Shown here: piece by piece, positions 34,092-42,384 of the stretch
Layout of the letters: every line of letters begins with the position of its first letter
Numbering within the stretch: the first letter of the stretch is position 1
NCBI RefSeq assembly: GCF_008017535.1
Contig: NZ_VRUA01000017.1
Span: forward strand, 24,675-88,674
From: Ottowia flava
GTDB lineage: Bacteria; Pseudomonadota; Gammaproteobacteria; Burkholderiales; Burkholderiaceae_C
Length of the DNA: 64,000 nt
Direction: 5' to 3'
Translations under genes and position numbers: made by a program
Notes under the pieces: model-generated
What the model was told of the DNA's origin: nothing
Databases searched by the model: none
Seen by the model: only the letters and a program-made list of their open reading frames with translations

Positions 34092-35063
34092 TCACTGGCG
34101 CGCGACGTGCGCCTTGTCGATGACGGCGTTCCAGCGCTGAATGTCCCCGCGCAGCATCTGCGCCGCCTCCGTGGGCGTGCCCGGGTGCGGATCGAGGTTC
34201 AGCGTTTCCAGCTTCTTGCGCACACCCTCGTCGGCCAGCGCGGCGTTCACCGCTTTGTTCAGTCGCGCGATCACGTCGGCGGGCGTCTTGGCCGGTACGG
34301 CCAGGCCGTTCCATGAAGCGGCGTTCAAGCCCTTGACACCGGCCTCCTGCGCCGTGGGTACGTCGGGCAGCACGCGTGAGCGCTTGGGCCCGGTCACCGC
34401 CAGCGGCTTGAGTGCCTTGCCCTGAATCTGGGCCAGCAGCGGGCTGAGGATATCCAAGCCCGCGTCGATCTGGCCGCTGCGCAAGGCGGTGATCACGTCC
34501 GGCGTGCTCTTGAAAGGCACGACTTGCAGGTCGATCCCGGCCGCGGACTTGAACAGCTCGGCCGCGAGGTGCTGCGTGGTGCCGAGGTTGGGCGTGCCCA
34601 GGTTGACCTTGCCCGGGTTCTGCCTGGCGTAGCCCACGAGATCGCCCAGCGTGGCAAAGCGGCCGTTCTCGGCGCCGACGATCACCAGATCGAACGTGGC
34701 CAGCGGCGCCACCGGCGCGAACGCCTTGAGCGTGTCGAACGGCAACGACTTGAACAGCGCTTCGCTCACGGCCGTGCCGCTGGAGATCAGCAGCAGCGTG
34801 TAGCCATCCGGCGCGGCGCTGGCGACCGTTTGCCCGGCCACCACACCACCCGCGCCAGGTTTGTTTTCGATCACGATGGGTTGGCCCAGCGTTTTGGTCA
34901 TGTGCTCGCCCACCGCGCGCGCCGTGATGTCGGCGGCGCCGCCCGGGGCGTTGGGCACGACGATGCGGATCGCCTTGTTGGGATACCCCTTTGCCGCCCA
35001 GACGGCAGGCAGGTAAGCGGTCAGAGCGGCGGCGGCCAGCAGTTGGCGGCGGTGCATGGGCAT
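34092..35063 (-). CDS. Bug-type (TctC) periplasmic solute receptor
   Basis: Second TctC-family receptor in the window, 323 residues. Signal peptide LLAAAALTAYLPAVWAAKG (cleavage near residue 23), then YPNKAIRIVVPNAPGGAADI and GQPIVIENKPGAGGVVAG, the same motif order as the protein at 11648. It diverges from the hydroxycinnamate cluster across a 176-bp region with two perfect palindromes, so it may capture an aromatic acid for that pathway. No TctAB membrane genes are seen. Confidence 0.9.
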   Translation of the reverse strand: MPMHRRQLLAAAALTAYLPAVWAAKGYPNKAIRIVVPNAPGGAADITARAVGEHMTKTLGQPIVIENKPGAGGVVAGQTVASAAPDGYTLLLISSGTAVSEALFKSLPFDTLKAFAPVAPLATFDLVIVGAENGRFATLGDLVGYARQNPGKVNLGTPNLGTTQHLAAELFKSAAGIDLQVVPFKSTPDVITALRSGQIDAGLDILSPLLAQIQGKALKPLAVTGPKRSRVLPDVPTAQEAGVKGLNAASWNGLAVPAKTPADVIARLNKAVNAALADEGVRKKLETLNLDPHPGTPTEAAQMLRGDIQRWNAVIDKAHVARQ

Positions 35064-35152
35064 GGGTTTCCTGAAAGGTCGTGTCCGAGGCGCACAGCGC
35101 GCCTCCTGCCGAGGTGGCTCTATTGTGCCGATCGCGTTCCGGATCGTTGAAA

Positions 35153-35170
35153 CCTAGGGTTTGCCCTAGG
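35153..35170. promoter_or_regulatory. perfect palindrome between divergent Bug receptor and ferulate genes
   Basis: CCTAGGG (35153-35159), TTTG, CCCTAGG (35164-35170). Perfect arms around a 4-base centre in an intergenic promoter region; no T tract follows, so a protein-binding site is more likely than a terminator. Confidence 0.55.
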
Positions 35171-35197
35171 CACAACATGCACAAAAGTGCTTGTATT

Positions 35198-35216
35198 TGA
35201 TTATCTGAAATAATCA
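35198..35216. promoter_or_regulatory. candidate MarR operator upstream of the ferulate cluster
   Basis: TGATTAT (35198-35204), CTGAA, ATAATCA (35210-35216): a perfect AT-rich palindrome ending 24 bp before the hydratase ATG. Size and base content match MarR-family operators, and a MarR gene closes this cluster at 44085. Binding is inferred. Confidence 0.6.
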
Positions 35217-35239
35217 TAATTCGCCATCAGGAGACCTCG

Positions 35240-36031
35240 ATGAGCGGCAAGCACCAAGACATTTCCCTGGAAATCGGCGGCAAGGACGGCAACATCGCCA
35301 TCGTCCGCCTCACACGCGGCGCCAAGCGCAACGCCCTGTCGGACGGCCTGATCGCGGCGATCCGCGACACCTTCCAGAACCTGCCCGACACCGTGCGCGC
35401 GGCCGTGCTCGACGGCGAGGGCGAGCACTTCTGCGCCGGGCTCGACCTGTCCGAGCTGAAGGAGCGCGACGCGGGCCAAGGCATGCACCATTCGCGCAGC
35501 TGGCACACCGCGCTCGACGGCGTGCAGTACGGCCCGGTGCCGGTGATCGCTGCGCTGCACGGCGCCGTGGTCGGCGGTGGCCTGGAGCTGGCCAGCGCCG
35601 CGCACATCCGCGTGGCCGACGCCACCACCTTCTTCGCCCTGCCCGAAGGCCAGCGTGGCATCTTCGTGGGCGGTGGCGGCTCGGTGCGCATCCCCAAGCT
35701 GATTGGGGTTTCGCGCATGACCGACATGATGCTGACGGGCCGCGTCTACAACGCAGAAGACGGCGAGCGCATCGGTCTCGCGCAGTACCTCGTGCCGCGG
35801 GGCCAGGCCTTTGACAAGGCGATGGAACTGGCCGAACGCATCGCCCAGAACGCGCCGCTGACCAACTACGCGCTGATGCACGCGCTGCCGCGCATCGCCG
35901 AACAGCCGGCCGACCACGGCTACATGACCGAGGCGCTGATCAGCGCCATCGCCCAGGCCGCCCCCGACGCCAAGGCGCGCGTGCGCGCCTTCCTGGAAGG
36001 CAAGGCCGGCACGAAGGTGCAACGCGACTGA
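35240..36031 (+). CDS. crotonase-family enoyl-CoA hydratase of the ferulate cluster
   Basis: Crotonase-fold enzyme of 263 residues. Oxyanion-hole elements HFCAGLDLSEL (about 63-73) and AALHGAVVGGGLELASAAHI (about 104-123) are clear, as is the following LPEGQRGIFVGGGGS segment. Beside feruloyl-CoA synthase, the likely substrate is feruloyl- or coumaroyl-CoA. It could be the hydratase-lyase (Ech) giving vanillin plus acetyl-CoA, or a plain hydratase feeding the SDR dehydrogenase and thiolase downstream. The presence of those two genes, and the lack of an aldehyde dehydrogenase, favour the plain hydratase. AGGAG precedes the ATG by six bases. Confidence 0.85.
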   Translation: MSGKHQDISLEIGGKDGNIAIVRLTRGAKRNALSDGLIAAIRDTFQNLPDTVRAAVLDGEGEHFCAGLDLSELKERDAGQGMHHSRSWHTALDGVQYGPVPVIAALHGAVVGGGLELASAAHIRVADATTFFALPEGQRGIFVGGGGSVRIPKLIGVSRMTDMMLTGRVYNAEDGERIGLAQYLVPRGQAFDKAMELAERIAQNAPLTNYALMHALPRIAEQPADHGYMTEALISAIAQAAPDAKARVRAFLEGKAGTKVQRD

Positions 36032-36041
36032 TCGGCCGCCC

Positions 36042-36107
36042 CAAGATTCAAGCCATTTTGGCCGCCAGCGCTTGCTGGGCAAGCGCAAGCAGCTATGAAT
36101 TCAAGAG
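36042..36107 (+). repeat. dispersed short repeat, copy 14, leader of fcs
   Basis: Reads AAGATTCAAGCCATTTTGGC then CGCCAGCGCTTGCTGGGCA and AGCGCAAGCAGCTATGAATT. Sense, ending 11 bp before the fcs start; it contains an in-frame alternative ATG at 36095. Confidence 0.88.
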
Positions 36108-36118
36108 TGGAGACAAGC

Positions 36119-38020
36119 ATGAGCAATGCCCCGTCCAGCGCCAACGCAGCGCCCCGCTACCGCCCGCTGACCTTCGGCGTCACCACCATCACGGTGCGCG
36201 ACGGCGATGAAGGCGTGAAGTACCTGAACGCCGAGGTGCCTCTGGCTTCGTTCGGCGAGCGCATGGCCGACCGCCTGATCCACTGGGCGAAGGCCACGCC
36301 GGACGAGACCTTCGTCGCCCAGCGCCAGCGGGGCGCCGACGGCACGCTGGGCGACTGGCGCCACGTGAGCTACGCCGAGGCGCTCGACGCGGCACGCCAC
36401 ATCGGCCAGGCGCTGCTCGACCGGGGCCTGTCCGAGCACCGCCCCGTCGTGGTGCTCAGCGACAACGGCATCGACCACCTGTTGATGGCCATGGGCTGCA
36501 TCTACGCCGGCGTGCCCTTCTCGCCCGCATCGCCCGCCTATTCGACCATCAGCAAGGACTACGGCAAGCTGCGCCACGTCATCGACACGCTCACGCCCGG
36601 TTTGATCTGGGCCGAGGACGGTGATCGCTACGGCGCGGCCATCGCTGCGGTGGCACCGTCCGACTGCGAAATCGTGCTCTCGCGCAACGCCGATTCGGCC
36701 AGCCTGCGCGAGCGCGAAAGCACGCCGTTCGCCGAGCTGCTGGCGACCCAGCCCACGCCCGCCGTCGATGCGGCGCAGGCCGCCACCGGGCCCGACACGA
36801 TCGTCAAGTTCCTCTTCACCAGCGGCTCGACCAAACTCCCCAAGGCGGTCATCAACACCAACCGCATGTGGTGCGCCAACCAGGAGCAGATGCGCCTGTC
36901 GATGCCGATCCTCATGGAAGAGCGCCCGGTGCTGATCGACTGGCTGCCGTGGAACCACACGTTTGGCGGCAACCACAACGTCGGCATGGTGCTGAACAAC
37001 GGCGGCACGCTCTACATCGACGAGGGCAAACCCACGCCCGCGCTGATCGGCGAGACATTGCGCAACCTGCGCGAGATCGCGCCGACCATGTACTTCAACG
37101 TGCCGACCGGCTTCGAGGCGATCGCCAATGCCATGAAGACCGACGACGCACTGCGCAAGAACTTCCTCTCGCGCGTCAAGATGTTCTTCTACGCCGGCGC
37201 CTCGCTCGCCCAGCCGGTGTGGGAATCGCTGTTCGAGAGCGCTGAGCGCGAACTCGGTCAGCGCGTCGTCATGACCTGCGGCTTCGGCATGACCGAATCC
37301 AGCCCTTATGGCCTGTTCGTCACCAGCCCCGACATCCAGGCGGGCGACCTCGGCCTGCCCACGCCGGGCATGGAAGTGAAGCTCGCCCCCAGCAACGGCA
37401 AGGTCGAGATCCGCTACAAGGGCCCCAACATCACGCCGGGCTACTGGCGCGCGCCCGACGCCACGGCCGAAGCCTTCGACGACGAGGGCTACTTCTGCAC
37501 CGGCGACGCCGTGACCTGGAGCGACCCGGCCAACCCCAGCGCCGGCCTGCGCTTCGACGGCCGCATCGCCGAAGACTTCAAGCTGGCCACCGGCACCTTC
37601 GTCAGCGTCGGCCCGCTGCGTGGCCGCGTCATCGCGGGCGGCGCGCCCTACATCCAGGATGTGGTCGTCACCGGCCTGAACCGCAAGGAAGTCGGCGCGC
37701 TGGTCTTCACCACGCCCGCCGTGCGCACGCTGACCGATCTGCCAGCCGATGCGCCGCTGGCCGACGTGCTGCAACACCACGCCGTCCTGCAGAAGTTCCA
37801 GAGCCTCGTGACCGACCTGTCGCTGACGGCCACAGGCAGCGCCAACCGCGTGACGCGCCTCATGCTGCTGTCGGAGCCGCCGTCCATCGACAAGGGCGAG
37901 ATCACCGACAAGGGCAGCATCAACCAGCGCGCCGTGCTCAAGGAGCGCGACGCCCTCGTGCAGGCGCTGTACGACGAGCCGGCGGGCGTGACCGTCATCA
38001 AGCCCGGCGTCGATTTATGA
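36119..38020 (+). CDS. fcs: feruloyl-CoA synthase
   Basis: ATP-dependent acyl-adenylate ligase that activates ferulate and related hydroxycinnamates to CoA thioesters. The 633-residue protein carries the nucleotide loop FLFTSGSTKLPKAVINTN (about 232-249), the A5 motif CGFGMTESSPYG (near 389-400) and FCTGDAVTW. The hinge/A10 region ends LSEPPSIDKGEITDKGS. The N-terminus FGVTTITVRDGDEG is typical of the feruloyl-CoA synthase subgroup. The ATG at 36119 has GGAGA six bases upstream and is preferred to ATG 36095, which lies within repeat copy 14. It sits 87 bp after the hydratase gene. Confidence 0.93.
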   Translation: MSNAPSSANAAPRYRPLTFGVTTITVRDGDEGVKYLNAEVPLASFGERMADRLIHWAKATPDETFVAQRQRGADGTLGDWRHVSYAEALDAARHIGQALLDRGLSEHRPVVVLSDNGIDHLLMAMGCIYAGVPFSPASPAYSTISKDYGKLRHVIDTLTPGLIWAEDGDRYGAAIAAVAPSDCEIVLSRNADSASLRERESTPFAELLATQPTPAVDAAQAATGPDTIVKFLFTSGSTKLPKAVINTNRMWCANQEQMRLSMPILMEERPVLIDWLPWNHTFGGNHNVGMVLNNGGTLYIDEGKPTPALIGETLRNLREIAPTMYFNVPTGFEAIANAMKTDDALRKNFLSRVKMFFYAGASLAQPVWESLFESAERELGQRVVMTCGFGMTESSPYGLFVTSPDIQAGDLGLPTPGMEVKLAPSNGKVEIRYKGPNITPGYWRAPDATAEAFDDEGYFCTGDAVTWSDPANPSAGLRFDGRIAEDFKLATGTFVSVGPLRGRVIAGGAPYIQDVVVTGLNRKEVGALVFTTPAVRTLTDLPADAPLADVLQHHAVLQKFQSLVTDLSLTATGSANRVTRLMLLSEPPSIDKGEITDKGSINQRAVLKERDALVQALYDEPAGVTVIKPGVDL

Positions 38021-38023
38021 GCA

Positions 38024-38075
38024 CCCCGGTGGCGCGCTGCGCGCGCCTTCCCCTCAAGGGGCCGAACCCATCTCG
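38024..38075 (+). repeat. probable family-2 repeat fragment between fcs and thiolase genes
   Basis: GGCGCGCTGCGCGCGCC forms one self-complementary stem and TTCCCCTCAAGGGG a second. The opening (CACCCCGGTGGCGCGC then GCCTTCCCC) resembles the first part of copy A at 4655. It may weaken transcription into the thiolase gene. Confidence 0.45.
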
Positions 38076-38098
38076 GCACACATCTAGGAAACACTGAC

Positions 38099-39346
38099 AT
38101 GGCCTCCAAAGGATTTTTCTCCGCTTTCGACGACGTCTGGATGCTGGACGGCGTGCGCACGCCGATGGTCGACTACTGCGGCGCGCTCGGCCACGTCTCG
38201 CCCACCGACTTGGGGATCAAGGCCGCGCGCGAAGCCCTTAAGCGCGCCGGCGTGCCCGGCAGCGACATCGGCTCGGTCGTGACCGGCAACATGGCGCCCG
38301 GCGACTTCGACCAGTTCTTCCTGCCGCGCCACATCGGCCTGTACGCGGGCGTGCCGGTCGAAGTGCCGGCCATCATGGCGCAGCGCATCTGCGGCACGGG
38401 CTTCGAGCTGTTCCGCCAGGCGGGCGAGCACATCCAGGGCGGCGCGTGCGATGCGGCCCTGGTCGTCGGCACCGAAAGCATGACGCGCAACCCCATCGCC
38501 GCGTTCGATCACCGCACCGGCTTCAAGCTGGGCGCGCCGGTCGGCTTCAAGGACTACATGTGGGAGGCGCTGAAGGATCCGGCCGCCGGCATCAACATGA
38601 TCCAGACCGCCGAAAACCTGGCCAAGAAGTACGGCATCACGCGCGAAGAAGTCGATCAGTTCGCGGCCAACTCGTTCGCGCGGGCCGTGGCGGCGCAGGA
38701 AAGCGGCTTCCTGGCGGGCGAAATCGTCCCCGTCGTCACCGAGAAGTTCGAGCTGGAAGGCTACAAGGCGCGCGGCATCAAGCTGCAGGGCAAGCTCACC
38801 GAGGTGGCGACGGACACGCACCCGCGCATCTCGCCCGCCGAAGTGCTGGCCAAGCTGCGCCCGGTGTTCGAGAACGGCGTGCAGACCGGCGGCAACTCCT
38901 CCGCGCTGGTCGATGCGGCCGCGGCCGCCGTGGTCGCCTCGGGCGCCTACGCCAAGGCGCACGGCAAGAAGCCGCTGGCGCGCGTGGTGGCGGCTGCCGC
39001 GGTGGGCGTGCCGCCCGAGATCATGGGCATCGGCCCCGCGCCTGCCATCCGCCTGCTGCTGGAGCGCGCGGGCCTGAAACTGTCCGACATCGGCCGCTTC
39101 GAGATCAACGAAGCGCAGGGCGCGCAGACCCTGGCCGTGGGCAAGGAACTCGGCCTGGATCTGGACAAGCTGAACGTGAACGGCGGCGCCATCGCGCTGG
39201 GCCACCCGCTGGCCGCCACCGGCGTGCGCCTGACGATCACCGTGGCGCGCGAAATGCAGCGTGCGGGCGTCAAGTACGGCATTTCGTCGGCCTGTGTGGG
39301 TGGCGGCCAGGGTATCGCGCTGCTGCTGGAGAACCCGGCAGCGTGA
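38099..39346 (+). CDS. thiolase (acetyl-CoA acyltransferase) of the ferulate cluster
   Basis: Thiolase of 415 residues. The nucleophilic cysteine is in AQRICGTGFELF (about 97-108), the active histidine in GGAIALGHPLAATGVR and the second cysteine in SSACVGGGQG. Thiolases cleave 3-oxoacyl-CoA with CoA. In this cluster it would release acetyl-CoA from 3-oxo-phenylpropanoyl-CoA and leave vanilloyl- or 4-hydroxybenzoyl-CoA. The start ATG 38099 follows a CTAGGAAAC ribosome site. The sequence beginning GFFSAFDDVWMLDGVRTPM is unusual for a fatty-acid thiolase, which fits a special substrate. Confidence 0.88.
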   Translation: MASKGFFSAFDDVWMLDGVRTPMVDYCGALGHVSPTDLGIKAAREALKRAGVPGSDIGSVVTGNMAPGDFDQFFLPRHIGLYAGVPVEVPAIMAQRICGTGFELFRQAGEHIQGGACDAALVVGTESMTRNPIAAFDHRTGFKLGAPVGFKDYMWEALKDPAAGINMIQTAENLAKKYGITREEVDQFAANSFARAVAAQESGFLAGEIVPVVTEKFELEGYKARGIKLQGKLTEVATDTHPRISPAEVLAKLRPVFENGVQTGGNSSALVDAAAAAVVASGAYAKAHGKKPLARVVAAAAVGVPPEIMGIGPAPAIRLLLERAGLKLSDIGRFEINEAQGAQTLAVGKELGLDLDKLNVNGGAIALGHPLAATGVRLTITVAREMQRAGVKYGISSACVGGGQGIALLLENPAA

Positions 39347-39475
39347 TCCCCGAGCCCGAGTCAACGACCAGCGGCGCCTTCCATGCCATGCACGAGATCT
39401 TTCGCAGCTGCCCCGCAGGCGTGCGCGCGTGGCAGTGGTTGGTTGTGCGCGGGCACCGGGCCGGCCCACCGGTAA

Positions 39476-39536
39476 TCTTAAGAAAAATCCGGCTTCAGCC
39501 CTACAACCACCTGCGCAAGCAGCTATCAACTTAGGA
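39476..39536 (+). repeat. dispersed short repeat, copy 15 (near consensus), leader of SDR gene
   Basis: Reads TCTTAAGAAAAATCCGGCTT then CAGCCCTACAACCACCTGCG and CAAGCAGCTATCAACTTAGG. Its last bases flow into the GGAG ribosome site of the SDR gene, whose ATG is eight bases on. Closest of all copies to the consensus. Confidence 0.95.
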
Positions 39537-39544
39537 GTACCACC

Positions 39545-40309
39545 ATGCAGATCAAGGGACAAGCGGCACTGGTGACCGGCGGCGGCTCGGGCCTGGGCGA
39601 AGCCACTGCACGCGAACTCGCGCGCCTGGGCGCCCAAGTCGCCGTGCTCGACCTCCACCTCGACAACGCGAAGCGTGTGGCTCAGGACATCGGCGGCATC
39701 GCCATCCAGACGGACGTGAGCAACGCAGACAGCATGCAGGCGGCCATCGACCAGGCCGCCGCCACGCACGGCCCGGCGCGCATCCTGATGCAGATCGCCG
39801 GCATCGGCACGGCCAAGCGCGTGATCGGCAAGGACGGCAACGCCGCCCCGCTGGAAGACTTCGCCAAGGTCGTCAACGTCAACCTGATCGGCACGTACAA
39901 CGCCGCCCGCCTGTTCGCCGCCGCCTGCGCCAAGCTGGATCCGATGGAAGACGGCGAGCGCGGCGCGATGGTCTTCACCGCCAGCGTGGCGGCGTTCGAC
40001 GGCCAGGTCGGCCAGCAGGCGTATTCGGCCAGCAAGGGCGGCGTGGTCGGCATGACGCTGCCCATGGCCCGCGATCTGGCGCAGCATGGCATCCGCGTGT
40101 GCACCATCGCCCCGGGCCTGTTCGCCACGCCGTTGATGCGCACCCTGCCCGAGCCGGTGCAGCAGTCGCTCGCCGCGTCGATCCCCTTCCCCTCACGCCT
40201 GGGCAAGCCCGAAGAGTTCGCCGAACTGGCCTGCCACATCGTGACCAACGGGCACCTGAATGGCGAGGTGATCCGGCTGGATGGGGCGCTGCGGATGAGT
40301 CCGCGATGA
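39545..40309 (+). CDS. SDR-family 3-hydroxyacyl-CoA dehydrogenase
   Basis: Short-chain dehydrogenase of 254 residues. Cofactor motif ALVTGGGSGLGEATARELA (about 8-26), then an Asp after the second strand (VAVLDLHLD) indicating NAD preference, catalytic Ser in FTASVAAFDGQVGQ and the YSASK pair (about 161-165). The protein resembles type-II 3-hydroxyacyl-CoA dehydrogenases (HSD10-like). Between thiolase and thioesterase genes it should oxidise 3-hydroxy-3-aryl-propanoyl-CoA to the 3-oxo form. GGAG lies seven bases before the ATG. Confidence 0.88.
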   Translation: MQIKGQAALVTGGGSGLGEATARELARLGAQVAVLDLHLDNAKRVAQDIGGIAIQTDVSNADSMQAAIDQAAATHGPARILMQIAGIGTAKRVIGKDGNAAPLEDFAKVVNVNLIGTYNAARLFAAACAKLDPMEDGERGAMVFTASVAAFDGQVGQQAYSASKGGVVGMTLPMARDLAQHGIRVCTIAPGLFATPLMRTLPEPVQQSLAASIPFPSRLGKPEEFAELACHIVTNGHLNGEVIRLDGALRMSPR

Positions 40310-40616
40310 ACACCCCCCTGAGCGGCTGTCATGCTCGGCGCGCGTCGCCAGAGGCGCCGGCCCTTCGACCTGTCCAGACCTGCGCAGGCAGGCCTGGAGC
40401 CGCAGGCCTCAGCCCCCGCTCTCTTCGCGTTTGCGCGCTTCGGGCTGGGGGACAACGCCAGTTGCCGGCGCAGGTCCGGCAACGGCGTTCGCTGGTGTCG
40501 CCTGCTCCGCGGCGGCTGGAGACGCCGTGGCACGTCGGCGGGCCGCGCTCTCGCTGCACGCCTCTCCACACAAACCCTGACCGCGCAGAACCTTCTGGCG
40601 CGTTGAAAGCCCAAGG
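40310..40616. other. 307-bp gap occupied by a family-2 repeat
   Basis: Between the SDR and thioesterase genes. Most of it is repeat family 2 copy B. No coding potential is evident, and no clear promoter is seen before the thioesterase. Confidence 0.55.
40313..40530. repeat. large intergenic repeat family 2, copy B
   Basis: Shares with copy A the order CCCCCTGAG-like edge, then GCTCTCTTCGCG-loop-CGCGCTTCGGG, then GGGGGACAACGCCA. The final hairpin has arms at 40453-40468 and 40476-40491 around loop CGCAGGT. Between copies the inner stem changes from ATGCCCGG/CCGGGCAT to GTTGCCGG/CCGGCAAC while pairing is kept. Copy B also carries extra palindromic sequence (40360-40410). Confidence 0.75.
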
Positions 40617-41030
40617 ATGAGCAAGACCACCGTTTACGACGTGAAAGTGATGTTCGGCGACTGCGACCCGGCCGGCATCGTGTTCTTTCCCAATTTCAGC
40701 AAGTGGATGGACGCTTCTTCGCTGCACTTTTTTGTCGAATGCGGCATCCCGCCCTGGCGTGAGTTGCGCAAGACCACCGGGATCATCGGCACGCCGCTGC
40801 TGGAGATCCACACCAAGTTCATGCGCCCGGCGACCTACGGCGACACGCTGCACGTGCACACCAGCGTGGAAACCTGGAACGCCAAGACCTTCGTGCAGAA
40901 GCACCAGGTGTTCAAGGGCGACGAGCTGCTGTGCGAAGGCTTTGAGACGCGCGCCTTCTGCGTCCACCCCGAAGGCGGGCGCCTGCAGGCGATCGCCGTG
41001 CCCGATTTCATCAAGGAGAAGTGCGCTTAG
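40617..41030 (+). CDS. 4-hydroxybenzoyl-CoA-type thioesterase
   Basis: Hot-dog-fold acyl-CoA thioesterase of 137 residues. KVMFGDCDPAGIVFFPNF (about 9-26) contains the catalytic aspartate of the Pseudomonas-type 4-hydroxybenzoyl-CoA thioesterase group, followed by the long helix SKWMDASSLHFF. In this cluster it would hydrolyse vanilloyl- or 4-hydroxybenzoyl-CoA from thiolysis to the free benzoate. It is the first gene after repeat family 2 copy B and is followed closely by the receptor gene (63 bp). Confidence 0.88.
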   Translation: MSKTTVYDVKVMFGDCDPAGIVFFPNFSKWMDASSLHFFVECGIPPWRELRKTTGIIGTPLLEIHTKFMRPATYGDTLHVHTSVETWNAKTFVQKHQVFKGDELLCEGFETRAFCVHPEGGRLQAIAVPDFIKEKCA

Positions 41031-41093
41031 GCGCGCCACTCGCCCCAGCACGTTCACAACCGTTTTCCAACCGCAACCCGAGGAGACACCCCG

Positions 41094-42233
41094 ATGACCC
41101 GTTTCAAACTCAAGGCCCTGGTGGCCGCCGCTGCCCTGACGGCCAGCGGGTTGGCGGCAGCCGACATCACCATCGGCGTGATCGCGCCGCTCACGGGGCC
41201 CGCGTCGGGCCTGGGCATTCCGGCCGGCAACCAGGCCAAGCTGTGGCCCAAGACCATCGCGGGCGAAAAGCTCAACGTGGTGGTGATGGACGACGCCTCC
41301 GACCCGACGCAGGGCGTCACGCACGCCAAGCGCTTCGTCACCAACGACAAGGTCGACATCCTGATGGGCTCGGTGGCCACGCCAGTGGCCGCGGCCATCG
41401 CGCAGGTGGCTGAAGAGTCGCAGACGCCGCAGCTGTCGTGGTCGCCCGTGGCGCTGCCCGCCGGCAAGGACAAGTGGACCTACCGCATGCCCCAGTCCAA
41501 CGCGGTGATGGGCCACGCCATCATCGAGCACATGAAGAAGCAGGGCGTCAAAACCATTGGCTTCCTGGGCTACAGCGACGCTTACGGCGAGACTTGGCTC
41601 AACGACTTCAAGCCGCAGGCTGAAAAGGCGGGCATGAAGCTGGTGGCCGTCGAGCGCTTCGCCCGCGCCGACACCAGCGTGACCGGCCAGGCCCTGAAAC
41701 TGGTGTCGGCCAACCCCGACGCGATGCTGGTCGTGGCCTCGGGCTCCGGCGCGGCCATGCCGCAAATGGCGCTGATGGAGCGCGGCTACAAGGGCAAGGT
41801 CTACCAGACGCACGCCGCCGCCACGCGCGATTTGATGCGCGTGGGTGGCAAGCAGGTCGAAGGCGGCTTCGTGGTGTCGGGCCCGGCTGTGCTGGCCGAG
41901 CAGCTGCCGGATTCGCACCCGTCCAAGGCCGAAGCCATCAAGTTCGTGCAGCAGTACGAGAAGGCGTACGGCCCCGGTTCGCGCAACCAGTTTGCAGGTC
42001 ACGCCTACGACTCGATCATCGTGATGGAAAAAGCCGTGCCGATCGCGCTGAAAAAGGCCAAGCCGGGCACGCCCGAGTTCCGCGCTGCCCTGCGCGACGC
42101 CTTCGAGCAGATCGGCAAGACCACGCTGTCGCACGGCGTGCTGAACTGGACGCCGCAGGACCACTGGGGTTACACCCAGGACACCGGCGTGATGATGAAA
42201 GTCACTGGCGGCGAATTCAAGGTCGAGAAGTAA
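41094..42233 (+). CDS. ABC transporter substrate-binding protein, branched-chain amino acid/aromatic acid type
   Basis: Periplasmic type-I binding protein of 379 residues (LivK/HBAAT group). The signal peptide FKLKALVAAAALTASGLAAA is cleaved near residue 22. The mature protein starts DITIGVIAPLTGPASGLG and contains GVTHAKRFVTNDKVDILMGS and FAGHAYDSIIVMEKA, typical of the family. Several relatives bind aromatic acids, so it may capture hydroxycinnamates, but permease and ATPase genes are absent from the window. AGGAG lies nine bases before the ATG. Confidence 0.9.
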   Translation: MTRFKLKALVAAAALTASGLAAADITIGVIAPLTGPASGLGIPAGNQAKLWPKTIAGEKLNVVVMDDASDPTQGVTHAKRFVTNDKVDILMGSVATPVAAAIAQVAEESQTPQLSWSPVALPAGKDKWTYRMPQSNAVMGHAIIEHMKKQGVKTIGFLGYSDAYGETWLNDFKPQAEKAGMKLVAVERFARADTSVTGQALKLVSANPDAMLVVASGSGAAMPQMALMERGYKGKVYQTHAAATRDLMRVGGKQVEGGFVVSGPAVLAEQLPDSHPSKAEAIKFVQQYEKAYGPGSRNQFAGHAYDSIIVMEKAVPIALKKAKPGTPEFRAALRDAFEQIGKTTLSHGVLNWTPQDHWGYTQDTGVMMKVTGGEFKVEK

Positions 42234-42314
42234 GCGCGGCCGCGCCCCGCGGGCTGCGCTGTCGGCCCGCCCTGCTCCGGCCCGCCCTGTGCGGGCCGGC
42301 GCGCTTTCATGTTC

Positions 42315-42383
42315 AGAATTTCAAGAAAAATCTGGCTCTCGCGCTACATGGACCTGCGCAGCCAGCTACACTATCCATAGCAT
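42315..42383 (+). repeat. dispersed short repeat, copy 16, leader of acyl-CoA dehydrogenase
   Basis: Reads AGAATTTCAAGAAAAATCTG then GCTCTCGCGCTACATGGACC, TGCGCAGCCAGCTACACTAT and CCATAGC. Sense; only AT-C lies between its edge and the ATG at 42385, so no separate ribosome site exists. Confidence 0.9.
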
Positions 42384-42384
42384 C

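Noticed and set aside
34849..34872. Bug receptor at 34092 as part of a tripartite tricarboxylate transporter operon
   Set aside because: No TctA or TctB membrane gene is adjacent; the neighbouring permease is of the unrelated AEC family.
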